A program made the position numbers and the translations under genes. DNA of 64,000 nucleotides from contig NZ_LZIR01000012.1 of assembly GCF_001667035.1 (NCBI RefSeq), positions 62,001-126,000 of the forward strand. The letters run 5' to 3'. Source of the stretch: Mycobacterium sp. 852002-51057_SCH5723018 (GTDB taxonomy: Bacteria; Actinomycetota; Actinomycetes; Mycobacteriales; Mycobacteriaceae). Below, one piece after another: positions 42,791-51,634 of this stretch; the stretch's first letter is position 1; the number at the start of each line of letters is the position of its first letter. A model generated the notes under the pieces. It was not told the DNA's origin. It searched no databases and saw only the letters and a program-made list of their open reading frames with translations.

Positions 42791-45499
42791 GTGCAGCCGG
42801 AAAGTGGTTGGGCGTGGCCCATAGTGGGGCGCGACGTCGAATTCCGACGGGCGTTGGCGGCACTGAACAACGGCGAGTTTCAAGGGGTCGCGCTGGTCGG
42901 GGACAGTGGGGTGGGCAAGTCGACGCTGGCCCGCATGCTGGCGAAGGCAACCGCGTCCGCCGGGCGGACAGTGCGTTTCGCCTTGGGCACCCAAACGGGT
43001 CGCGCTGTGCCACTGGGCGCGTTCTCCCGCGCGGTGACGTTGGGCGTTGCGTACGAGCCAGCCATCATGCTGGCTGCAGCGCACAAGACCCTGGGTCAGG
43101 ACAACAACCTGGTGGTTGTGGTCGACGACGCACAACTACTCGATCCGCTGTCCGCCACACTCGTAAATCAGCTTGCGACCAGTCGCGCTGCACGCTTAAT
43201 CGTGACCATTGGTCTGGGGGAATCAGTACTTGACGCGGTGAGCGCTCTTATCAAAGAACGCTTATTGCTGAGCATCCATATCGACCCGTTCACCCGCGAG
43301 CAGACCGGGGTACTCGCCAGCGCCGTTCTCGGCGGGCCCGTCGAGGCCCGATTGACCGACGAGCTATACGAACGCAGTTCGGGGAACCTTCTGGTGCTGC
43401 GCGGTTTGCTCAGTGCCAGTCGCGACAATGGGGCATTCGCCCGCACGGACGCTGGGTGGCAACTACGAGGGCCGCTGCTCGCAGACCGCGAACTTCACGA
43501 TCTCATCGAGTTCCGGCTGCGAACCCTCGCGCCCGAGGAATTGGAGGTCGTTGAGTTCCTGGCCACGGCGGAGTTACTGGAGTGGGAGGTGCTGAGGGAG
43601 ATCTGTGACGCCGACGCGGCGGCGCGTCTCGAACGCCGCGGCATGATCCAGTTGTTCGCCGACCGATCACAGACGATGGCGCAGTTGAACGACCCCGTCG
43701 TCGGTGAAGTGGCACTTGAGCAGGCCGGGGTGGTGCGGTCGCGGCAACTGAACGGCACGTTGGCACAAGCTGTCCGAAGATATCTGCAAGCCGAAGGGAA
43801 GCGCGTGCGCTCACCCGACTTGCGCGGCCGGATCCGGTTGGCGCAGTTCATCATGCGAAGCGACCTTGAGCCCGATCTCGACCTGGTCATCAAGGCGGCG
43901 GCGGACGCGATAGCACTGTCGAACTCGGCACTAGGGGAAGAACTGGCCCGATTCGCTTTCGAGCGAGGGGGCGGTCTGCGCGCGGCACTTCTGCTTGCCG
44001 AGGCGCTGAGTTGGCAGGGGCGTGGCGAAGAGGCGGAAGCCATTTGCCTGGACGTCGACCTCGACGATGCTGACAGGTGGCTGGTCGCGCGGTGGGGCTG
44101 TGCGCGAGCCGCGAACCTGTTTTGGCTTTGCCGAAGTGTCGAAGCGGCCAAACGGGTGCTGGCTGAGGTAAGAGATCGCGTTGCGTCCGAGCCGAGTATC
44201 GGTCTCATTTTCGATGCGCTGGAATTGTCTTTCGCATATTTCGGCGGCGATGTTGCGCGGACGGTTGCGAAGGGGCCGGACTTGTGTGGGCCCGATGCGC
44301 CACCGGCCGCGACGATTTGGGCGGCGGCCCCGACTGCCAGTGCGTTGGCCTTAACCGGGCGACTGCGCAGTGTTCAACCCATTGTCAACGCTGGGCTGCG
44401 CGCCGCGAAGCTGTGCAAAGCGGGGCCGCAGATATTCGGCATCGGGATGGCCGAGCTTGCGGTCCCGACGGCCGCTGGGGATTATGCGGAGGCGGAGCGG
44501 GTCTGCAATCGTTACGCCTCCATGGCTGCGGGTTTACCGACAGCTGAGGCGATGGTCCAAGCGATGTTTGGGTTCACGCAGCTTGCCCGGGGCGAATTGC
44601 GAAGCGCCTGTAGCTCATTCACACAATCGATCTCGGAGCTCTCCTTTTTCCCGTCGCCCTGGCTAATGCTGGTGGCAGCGCGGCACGCACAGGCGGAAGG
44701 CGCGCGGGGAGAGAGTGAGGCAGCCGCTGCCGCTCTACGAATCGCGGAGGATGCGTACGGACCGCATATGGCGGTATTTTTGCCGGAACTCCAGCTCGCC
44801 CGCGCCTGGCATCGGGCATCCGTCGCCGACACGGCGACCGCTCAGGCCCATGCCACGCAAGCGGCACAAACTGCCCGAGCCGCCGGGCTGCACGCCTTTG
44901 AGATGAAGGCACTGCATACGGCTGTCCGCTTTGGTGATCGCGCGCACGCTGCGCGACTGGAGGAACTCGCTGGAGCGCTGAAAACTTCAATCGCGGAAGC
45001 GGTCGCCATGCACGCCCGCGGTCTCGCCCGTCATGACGGCGATCTGATCGATGCTGCGGCGCACCGGTTCGACGATCTGGGCGCCTGTGCTTTTGCCGCC
45101 GACGCGTCCGCTCAGGCGGCCAGCGAGCACGCCCGCCGAGGCGACCGCAGCAAGGAAGTCGAGTCGTCGAACTGGGCCTACCGGCTGGCCGGCCAATGTG
45201 AACTGCGGACACCCGCGCTCGAGGCCGCGGCGCGCCCGCTTCCGTTCAGCGGGCGTGAGCGCCAGATTGTGATGCTTGTGGTGGCCGGGTTGTCCAACCG
45301 TCAGATCGCAGATCGATTGGTTATCTCGGTGCGGACGGTCGAGGGACACCTCTACCGTATTTTTACCAAACTCGGCATCAACACTCGCGACCAACTTGTC
45401 CACCTTATAGGCCGGGATCCGTCCGGACGCAACGGGTTACCCGGCGATGACGACGGCCCACTGAACAACGGGCCGCACGACCGCCCCGCCGCTGGCTGA
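42791..45499 (+). CDS. Large ATPase-LuxR family transcriptional regulator (copy 2)
   Basis: This 902-residue paralogue of the preceding gene has the same order of domains: Walker A GDSGVGKST (about residue 37), Walker B-like LVVVVDDAQLLD, a helical middle, and a C-terminal LuxR helix-turn-helix (FSGRERQIVMLVVAGLSNRQIADRLVISVRTVEGHLYRIF, about 819-858). The two are alike along their whole length, so they arose by tandem duplication. GTG 42791 follows a GGAGG site. Its own promoter carries the twin boxes shared with the biosynthetic operons, so it may be part of an autoregulatory loop. Confidence 0.92.
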   Translation: MQPESGWAWPIVGRDVEFRRALAALNNGEFQGVALVGDSGVGKSTLARMLAKATASAGRTVRFALGTQTGRAVPLGAFSRAVTLGVAYEPAIMLAAAHKTLGQDNNLVVVVDDAQLLDPLSATLVNQLATSRAARLIVTIGLGESVLDAVSALIKERLLLSIHIDPFTREQTGVLASAVLGGPVEARLTDELYERSSGNLLVLRGLLSASRDNGAFARTDAGWQLRGPLLADRELHDLIEFRLRTLAPEELEVVEFLATAELLEWEVLREICDADAAARLERRGMIQLFADRSQTMAQLNDPVVGEVALEQAGVVRSRQLNGTLAQAVRRYLQAEGKRVRSPDLRGRIRLAQFIMRSDLEPDLDLVIKAAADAIALSNSALGEELARFAFERGGGLRAALLLAEALSWQGRGEEAEAICLDVDLDDADRWLVARWGCARAANLFWLCRSVEAAKRVLAEVRDRVASEPSIGLIFDALELSFAYFGGDVARTVAKGPDLCGPDAPPAATIWAAAPTASALALTGRLRSVQPIVNAGLRAAKLCKAGPQIFGIGMAELAVPTAAGDYAEAERVCNRYASMAAGLPTAEAMVQAMFGFTQLARGELRSACSSFTQSISELSFFPSPWLMLVAARHAQAEGARGESEAAAAALRIAEDAYGPHMAVFLPELQLARAWHRASVADTATAQAHATQAAQTARAAGLHAFEMKALHTAVRFGDRAHAARLEELAGALKTSIAEAVAMHARGLARHDGDLIDAAAHRFDDLGACAFAADASAQAASEHARRGDRSKEVESSNWAYRLAGQCELRTPALEAAARPLPFSGRERQIVMLVVAGLSNRQIADRLVISVRTVEGHLYRIFTKLGINTRDQLVHLIGRDPSGRNGLPGDDDGPLNNGPHDRPAAG

Positions 45500-45500
45500 G

Positions 45501-45536
45501 CTTTCCGACGCGGCCATTTTCGTCGCCGACGGAAAG
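45501..45536 (+). terminator. Possible hairpin after the second LuxR gene
   Basis: CTTTCCG (45501-45507) pairs with CGGAAAG (45530-45536) around a GC-rich loop, right after the stop codon at 45499. No clear T-run follows. It could end the regulator transcript before the next promoter. Confidence 0.35.
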
Positions 45537-45687
45537 GCAACGACAACGCAATACGGGCGGGGCGCCGCATCACGAGCGGAATCCCTGTTGCCGTGCGCAT
45601 CCGAAGCCCACAGGCGCGTTCGGCGTCCATTCATTCACCGAGCGAAACCGGGTATATACGCATCTCCGCCGATTACTAGGCGCGCCA

Positions 45688-45761
45688 TACTCGATCTGCG
45701 CGCGTTCACCACTCGAGTCATATCAAAAGCGGCGCCGAGCCTGTCCGGCCGACCATACGCT
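45688..45761 (+). promoter_or_regulatory. Twin-box promoter before the acyltransferase gene
   Basis: TACTCGA (45688-45694) and CACTCGA (45710-45716) start 22 bp apart; TACGCT (45756-45761) is the -10 candidate, 46 bp after the second box. About 35 bp around the boxes closely match the promoter at 42399. The expected start of transcription falls at about 45768, next to ATG 45769, so the mRNA may be leaderless. Confidence 0.72.
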
Positions 45762-45768
45762 CGCGCGC

Positions 45769-47322
45769 ATGACATTCATTCCGAACCACGTAGCCGGTCG
45801 CTACCGCGTGACGGCGGACTACCCGGTCGCCTCCGCTAAACGCGTTGCGCCCGCCGGCCGGTGGCGGCCGACGACCTCAGCTGGGTTCGCTTCACCCGAT
45901 CGAGCGGCCCTTCGCCATGCACCGCTCCCGGCTTGCCGGCGGCGCCGTTGCTCGGAGCGTGATGGTGTGACGGGAACCATCGGCGACGCAGCCGTTGTGC
46001 ATGAGTTGGCACCGCAGCCAAGCACTTTGGTGCTCTTTGGTCGAACCCCGGAACGGATCGCGTCGATGGCCCGCTTGCTGGCACAGTGGCTGACCGGTGC
46101 GGGTGCCCGGGTGCGGTTGGCCGACGTCGCCCACACACTCAACCACCATCGCGCCTGGCACCCCCTCTTCGCCACCGTGTGCGCGCGCGACCATGCCCAG
46201 GCAATAGTCGGATTGACCGCATTGGCGGAAGGTCGGCCTGCGGCAGGCGTGGTAGGGCCACACGAGGGGCCCTGTGGGACCGGGACCGTGTTTGTCTATT
46301 CGGGTGAGGGTTCACAGTGGGCCGGCATGGGTCGGCAATTGCTGGCCGACGAGCCGGACTTTGCGATCGCTCTGGCCGAGCTGGAGCCGATTTTCGTTCA
46401 GCAGGTCGGCTTTTCGTTGCAGCGCGTGCTGGCTGCCGGAGAACCGGTGGTCGGGACCGAGCGGGTGCAGCCAGTACTGATGGGTCTGCAGCTGGCCCTC
46501 ACCGAGTTGTGGCGGGTTTATGGGACGATTCCCCAAGCAGTGGTTGGGCATTCGATGGGTGAAGTGACGGCGGCTGTGGTGACCGGCGCGTTGAGCGTCG
46601 CCGAGGGGCTGCGGGTGATCGCAATCCGCTCGCGGTTGATGGCGAGGCTTGCCGGGCAAGGAGCGATGGCGTCGCTCCAACTCGGTGCCGCGAGCACTGC
46701 ACGACTGATTGCTGACTATCCCGGTGTTGCGGTGGCAAGTTTCTCCTCGCCGCGCCAAACGGTAGTCGCCGGACCGCCGGCGCAAGTGGATGCGGTGATC
46801 GCGGCAGTACGACGAGAGAATCGGCTTGCCCGACGGCTGAGCACAGAAGTCGCCGCCAGCACGCAGCAGATGGATTCGATTGCGGCTGAGCTACGGTCGG
46901 CGCTGGCTGACATAGCACCCAAAAAGCCGATAGCGCGGTTGATCTCCACGGTGACCGATCCCTGCATCGCCCCGATTCTCGACGCCGAGTATTGGGTGGA
47001 GAATGCGCGCCGGCCGGTGGAATTCCGCAAAGCTATCACCATCGCGGGGCGTGACAATGCCACGTTTATCGAAATCAGTCCGCACCCGGTTCTCACGCAC
47101 GCTGTCACCGAGACACTGGGCGGTACGCATCACCACAGCGTCGGAACACTCTGGCGCGACGGCGATGACACGGTCAGCTTCCGCACCAATGTCAATGCGA
47201 CGCATAGTATTTACCCGCCCGAGACGCCGCACCCCGCGGCACCGCGTCCAGTGTTACCCACCATGCCTCCGCGGCGCACGCCCCTCTCGATCAGTGCCGC
47301 GCGGGTCGAGGACCGGCGCTGA
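45769..47322 (+). CDS. Stand-alone polyketide-type acyltransferase, catalytic His replaced
   Basis: This 517-residue protein contains a KS-AT linker-like segment (LADVAHTLNHHRAWHPLFATVCARD) and a full AT domain like those of mycobacterial mycocerosic-acid-type synthases. It has FVYSGEGSQWAGMG, the nucleophile elbow GHSMGE (Ser262), IRSRLMARLAGQGAMAS and the C-terminal FIEISPHPVLTHAV. The motif that normally ends in the catalytic His (ASH) reads EVAAST, with Ser364 at the His position, so ordinary transfer may be impaired. No ketosynthase is nearby. ATG 45769 suits a leaderless transcript, but residues 1-66 look non-coding; GTG 45967 is the alternative start. Confidence 0.85.
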   Translation: MTFIPNHVAGRYRVTADYPVASAKRVAPAGRWRPTTSAGFASPDRAALRHAPLPACRRRRCSERDGVTGTIGDAAVVHELAPQPSTLVLFGRTPERIASMARLLAQWLTGAGARVRLADVAHTLNHHRAWHPLFATVCARDHAQAIVGLTALAEGRPAAGVVGPHEGPCGTGTVFVYSGEGSQWAGMGRQLLADEPDFAIALAELEPIFVQQVGFSLQRVLAAGEPVVGTERVQPVLMGLQLALTELWRVYGTIPQAVVGHSMGEVTAAVVTGALSVAEGLRVIAIRSRLMARLAGQGAMASLQLGAASTARLIADYPGVAVASFSSPRQTVVAGPPAQVDAVIAAVRRENRLARRLSTEVAASTQQMDSIAAELRSALADIAPKKPIARLISTVTDPCIAPILDAEYWVENARRPVEFRKAITIAGRDNATFIEISPHPVLTHAVTETLGGTHHHSVGTLWRDGDDTVSFRTNVNATHSIYPPETPHPAAPRPVLPTMPPRRTPLSISAARVEDRR

Positions 47323-47406
47323 TCACGTGCAATTGCATGCCGATGCGGGGCGACGGGCCCGTTCCCTGCATTCGATCACGCTAAGACGCTATTGAAGGAT
47401 CGAAGG

Positions 47407-49155
47407 ATGCCCGGAAAGCAGCGGGTGGCCGACCACATCGTGGGGTACCTCGCGACAGTCGGAACCGACCACATCTTCGGCGTCGACGGCGCCAACATCG
47501 AGGACCTTTTCGACGCGGCATTCCTGCGCTCGGATGTCACTGCCGTGTTGGCGAAGCACGAATTCTCTGCCGCTGCGATGGCCGACGGCTACAGCCGCAG
47601 CGGCAGCGGCTTGGGTGTCGTTGCGGCGACATCCGGCGGAGGTGCGCTCAACCTTCTTCCCGGCCTTGGCGAATCGTTCGCCAGCCGCGTTCCGGTATTG
47701 GCTGTCGTGGGCCAGCCGCCGACCACGATGGATGGGCGCGGCAGCTGTGAGGACACCAGCGGTCGCAACGGGTCGCTGAACGCGGAGGCGGTGTTTTCTG
47801 CGGTTTCTGTTTTCTGCCGACGCGTGTTGACCCCTGCCGACATTGTCTCGGCATTGCCGGCCGCGGTGGCCGCGGCGCGAGCGGGCGGGCCCGCAGTGCT
47901 GTTGTTGCCCAAGGATGTTCAGAAGGCATATTTGCGGCCCAGCGCTTGCGTCAGAGGGGAAGCTGTCGAGCGGCCTCGCGCTATTGGTGACCCACATCCC
48001 ATCGTGCAGGCGCTGCGCAGGGTGCACGGACCGATCACGATCATCGCGGGCGAGCAGGTGGTTCGTGAGGATGCGCGGGCGGAACTGGCGGCGCTGCGGG
48101 CGGTGCTCCGCGCGCGGGTGGCGGTTGTTCCTCATGCTAAAGACGCTGCGGGCACACCAGGTTTCGGCTGCTCGTCGGCCCTCGGCGTCACCGGCGAAAT
48201 GGGCCATCCCGGTGTGGCCGAAGCGGTGGCCGGCAGCGCGTTGTGTCTGGTCGTGGGCACCCGGCTGCCAGTGACGGCGCGCGCCGGGCTCGAGGATGCG
48301 CTGACGAAGGTGCACACACTCTCGATCGGGGCGGAACCACCATATATACCGTGCACCCACGTCCACAGCGACGACCTGCGCACATCGTTGCGAACTCTGA
48401 CAAGTGCCCTTATCGGCCGCGGACGGGCTGCGGGCGTTCGAGTTCCTGATGCGGTATCGCGCGGGGAGTTGAGTCCGCCGCGGTTCGACGGGCCGGGGGT
48501 ACGTTACCGCGATGCCATGAACGTCCTTGATCGCGTACTGCCCGACGGTGTCGACATTGTCGTTGACGGCGGTAACACCGGCGCGGCGGCCGTCCACTAC
48601 CTGCCTGTGCGGCGCATGGGCCGATTCGCCGTCGCACTGGGAATGGGCGGCATGGGGTTCAGCTTCGGGGCCGGTATCGGGATGGCGTTCGCCCGCGCGA
48701 AGGCGCAGGCGCCGTGTGGCCGCGTGGTGGTGATCGCCGGAGACGGTGCGTTTTTCATGCACGGCATGGAGGTCCACACGGCCGTGCAATACCGGCTGCC
48801 GGTGACGTTTGTGTTGTTCAACAACAATTCTCACGCGATGTGCGCGACCAGCGAGAAATTGTTCTTCGGCGACCGGCACAGATACAACCGGTTCACCGCC
48901 AGTCGGCTCGGCGCCGGTCTGGCCGCCATGTTTCCCGGTCTTGCGTCGGTCGACGTCACGGACAGGGACGGATTCGGCGCGGCTATGCGCACGGCCCTCG
49001 AGGTCGATGGCCCGTCAGTGGTGAGCGTCGAGTGTGCGGCCGAGGAGATCCCCCCGTTCGCACCGTTTCTCGAACCATTGACATCGAAAACAGTTGTCCA
49101 GAAGGGGGATTCACTCCCTCAAGGCAGCAACGGAGTTGCTGCCAACGCTCGCTGA
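47407..49155 (+). CDS. Thiamin-diphosphate enzyme, acetolactate synthase-like
   Basis: This 582-residue protein has the three-domain POX/acetolactate-synthase layout. The cofactor Glu lies in AKHEFSAAAMADGY (Glu52), a central domain follows, and the ThDP/Mg motif GDG (from residue 445) continues to FNNNSHAM. Family members decarboxylate 2-oxo acids and may join the product to an acceptor. In this cluster it could act on pyruvate or on an arylpyruvate from the chorismate branch, as the phenylpyruvate decarboxylase does in obafluorin synthesis; that comparison is inference. It lies 84 bp after the acyltransferase, with no twin box between, so the two are probably one operon. ATG 47407 is preferred to TTG 47392. 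Confidence 0.88.
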   Translation: MPGKQRVADHIVGYLATVGTDHIFGVDGANIEDLFDAAFLRSDVTAVLAKHEFSAAAMADGYSRSGSGLGVVAATSGGGALNLLPGLGESFASRVPVLAVVGQPPTTMDGRGSCEDTSGRNGSLNAEAVFSAVSVFCRRVLTPADIVSALPAAVAAARAGGPAVLLLPKDVQKAYLRPSACVRGEAVERPRAIGDPHPIVQALRRVHGPITIIAGEQVVREDARAELAALRAVLRARVAVVPHAKDAAGTPGFGCSSALGVTGEMGHPGVAEAVAGSALCLVVGTRLPVTARAGLEDALTKVHTLSIGAEPPYIPCTHVHSDDLRTSLRTLTSALIGRGRAAGVRVPDAVSRGELSPPRFDGPGVRYRDAMNVLDRVLPDGVDIVVDGGNTGAAAVHYLPVRRMGRFAVALGMGGMGFSFGAGIGMAFARAKAQAPCGRVVVIAGDGAFFMHGMEVHTAVQYRLPVTFVLFNNNSHAMCATSEKLFFGDRHRYNRFTASRLGAGLAAMFPGLASVDVTDRDGFGAAMRTALEVDGPSVVSVECAAEEIPPFAPFLEPLTSKTVVQKGDSLPQGSNGVAANAR

Positions 49156-49283
49156 TACCGCTGCACTACTCGCACAGTTGCGCCGACATCGGCTGAACCC
49201 GTGCAGGAGGAAATTGTTGCTACCCGCAGACGAAGGCATCCCATCCCGCGGTAATTACCGCACGCCGAGTTGCGCCGAGAGAT

Positions 49284-49355
49284 TACTCTATCCGGCCGGC
49301 CACGCCTCTCTAATCGAGCCAATTGTGGCTAGCTCGATTGCAGCGGCCATAGGCT
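49284..49355 (+). promoter_or_regulatory. Twin-box promoter before the aminodeoxychorismate synthase gene
   Basis: TACTCTA (49284-49290) and a one-mismatch CTCTCTA (49306-49312) start 22 bp apart; TAGGCT (49350-49355) lies 44 bp after the second box. This is the weakest of the four copies but keeps the spacing. It stands 47 bp before GTG 49402. Confidence 0.6.
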
Positions 49356-49401
49356 TCCGGCTATCGGGCGTCTCGACCACTACGCTGGGGAGGATTAAGC
49401 C

Positions 49402-51570
49402 GTGTCCATTGTGATCATCGATAATTATGATTCGTTCACCTACAACCTCTTTCAGCTCGTCTCGAGCGTAGCCACCACTGACGTTCGAGTGATCCAAAAC
49501 GATGACTATCTAACGTGGCATTCGATCGATTTTCTTGCAAGCCTCGATGCGTTGATCATCTCGCCCGGTCCGGGGCGGCCGGAGTTCGAGTCCGACTTCG
49601 GCATCAGCCGGTTAGCCCTCGGTTATGACGTTCCCCTGCTCGGTGTCTGCCTGGGGCACCAGGGGCTTTGTTACTGGGACGGAGGCGCTGTAACGACCGC
49701 GCCCGAGCCATGGCACGGGCGGATCAGCTCCATTGCGCACGACGGTAGCGGGATATTCGCCGGAATACCGTCACCTTTCCTCGCCACCCGATATCACTCC
49801 CTTATGGTGGGCGACGTGCCGGATTCCTTTCGGATCACGGCTTGCACGACGGATCGTTCTGGCAAGAAGCTCGTCATGGGCGTGGAGCACCGCACCCGTG
49901 CGCAGTGGGGTGTCCAGTTCCACCCGGAGTCAATCGCAACGCAGTATGGGCGCGAATTAGTAGACAATTTCCTGCAGTTGGCTCGTTGTCGCTCGCGTCG
50001 ACGCATCTCCGTTAAGGCTTCGGGCGCACGGGCGCACGCCGAGTGTCTGGCTCTGCCCGCCGACGGTCCGACCCCGACAGGGCGGTTTCAGCTGATCAGT
50101 CGGCGACTGCTGCGGCGACCCGATTGCGAGCAACTGTACTCACAGCTTTTCGCCAACCAGGAGGGCGCATTCTGGTTGGACAGCTCCCGTGTCATCGAAG
50201 GGCTGTCGCGCTTCTCAATCCTCGGTGGATGCGGCCCGCTCGGTGAGTGGGTGACCGCGGAGGCCAATAGTGGCGTGACGGTCCGTGCTGGCAACGGCGC
50301 CATCACTCATCTTGAGCAAAGCATTTTCGACTATCTCAAACAGCAAACCGCCGAGCGGGCTGTGACTGCACTTGATAATGAATGTGACTTCGCGCTCGGG
50401 TACGTCGGCTACTTGGGATACGAGATGAAGTCCGAATGTGGCGGCGATGCCGTTCACCAATCCGACCTGCCCGATGCCGGATTCGTGTTCTGTGATCGCG
50501 CCGTGGTGGTCGACCACAACCTCGGTCAGACTTGGCTGCTGGCCCTCGCGTGCGAGGACGGCGGCGACGAGGCTCAGGCGGTGTCGTGGCTGGATGGGGC
50601 GGAACGGGCCGTGCGCGAGTCGCTCAACGGCCGGTGCGTCGAGTCGGAACACAGCTCGGCCCGGGCTTTCGTCCCCGTGATTGAACGGGAACCTCCGACC
50701 AAGTACGCCAGCAACATCAGACAATGCATGAAGGAAATCCGTGCCGGGGAGACCTACGAAGTCTGCTTGACGACAACCCTAACGGTCGACGCCACAATCG
50801 ACACCCTGGAAACATATCGCGATCTTCGGCGGCGCAATCCCGTACCCTACGGCGCGCTCCTGCAGTTTCCCGCAGTTGATGTGTTGTGCGCATCTCCGGA
50901 GAGATTCGTGAAAATATCCGCCGACCGCGTGGTCGAAGCGAAACCGATCAAAGGCACTCGCCGCCGCGGCTGCACCCCCGACGAAGACGCGATGCTGGCT
51001 TACGAACTGCGCACCGCGGAAAAGGACCGGGCGGAGAACCTCATGATCCTCGATCTGCTCCGCAACGATCTGGGGCAGGTTGCCAAGGTGAATTCCGTGC
51101 ATGTCCCTCGAATGTTCGCCGTCGAGACCTACGCCACGGTTCATCAGTTGGTCAGCACGATCAGAGCCCGGTTGAGGGACGACGTGTCGCCAGCTGAATG
51201 TGTGCGAGCGGTTTTCCCGGGTGGATCCATGACGGGCGCGCCCAAGCGGCGGACGATGCAAATCATCGACAGACTTGAGGGCGGCCCTCGCGGGATCTAT
51301 TCCGGCGCTATCGGATACTTCTCCCTCTCGGGGGCCGTCGACCTCAACATCGTCATCCGGACGATGGTCGTCCACGATGGTCGAATCACCATCGGCACCG
51401 GCGGCGCAATAGTCGCTTTGTCCGACGCCGAGGAAGAATTGGCGGAAATACAGCTCAAAGCGCATGCCCTCGTGGAATCCATACGAGCGACGGCCCGAAC
51501 CATCGCTTCCCATCCAGAGGCGGGGGACGCCGAAAAGGAGGCCCAGGAGAAGCGGCGCGTTGATGCCTAG
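49402..51570 (+). CDS. Fused aminodeoxychorismate synthase (PabA-PabB type)
   Basis: This 722-residue protein joins an N-terminal class I glutamine amidotransferase (residues 1-195; nucleophile Cys83 in GVCLGHQG and the QFHPES His-Glu) to a chorismate-binding domain (about 215-705). The latter reads PIKGTRRRG, with Lys517 in the position that marks PabB-type enzymes; anthranilate synthases have PIAGT. Other motifs are GGSMTGAPK and IRTMVV. The product is therefore likely 4-amino-4-deoxychorismate, not anthranilate. No lyase is encoded here, but a mutase is next, as in 4-aminophenylalanine pathways. GTG 49402 follows a GGGGAGG site. Confidence 0.92.
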   Translation: MSIVIIDNYDSFTYNLFQLVSSVATTDVRVIQNDDYLTWHSIDFLASLDALIISPGPGRPEFESDFGISRLALGYDVPLLGVCLGHQGLCYWDGGAVTTAPEPWHGRISSIAHDGSGIFAGIPSPFLATRYHSLMVGDVPDSFRITACTTDRSGKKLVMGVEHRTRAQWGVQFHPESIATQYGRELVDNFLQLARCRSRRRISVKASGARAHAECLALPADGPTPTGRFQLISRRLLRRPDCEQLYSQLFANQEGAFWLDSSRVIEGLSRFSILGGCGPLGEWVTAEANSGVTVRAGNGAITHLEQSIFDYLKQQTAERAVTALDNECDFALGYVGYLGYEMKSECGGDAVHQSDLPDAGFVFCDRAVVVDHNLGQTWLLALACEDGGDEAQAVSWLDGAERAVRESLNGRCVESEHSSARAFVPVIEREPPTKYASNIRQCMKEIRAGETYEVCLTTTLTVDATIDTLETYRDLRRRNPVPYGALLQFPAVDVLCASPERFVKISADRVVEAKPIKGTRRRGCTPDEDAMLAYELRTAEKDRAENLMILDLLRNDLGQVAKVNSVHVPRMFAVETYATVHQLVSTIRARLRDDVSPAECVRAVFPGGSMTGAPKRRTMQIIDRLEGGPRGIYSGAIGYFSLSGAVDLNIVIRTMVVHDGRITIGTGGAIVALSDAEEELAEIQLKAHALVESIRATARTIASHPEAGDAEKEAQEKRRVDA

Positions 51571-51634
51571 GTTGTCCTGCACGCCGAGGCATTTCCCGGC
51601 TCAACTCACCCGGTGATAGAAACGGAGATTCGCC

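Noticed and set aside
49402..51570. Calling the fused enzyme anthranilate synthase (TrpEG or PhzE type)
   Set aside because: The PIKGT Lys is the marker of aminodeoxychorismate synthase, and a mutase rather than trp or phenazine genes follows.
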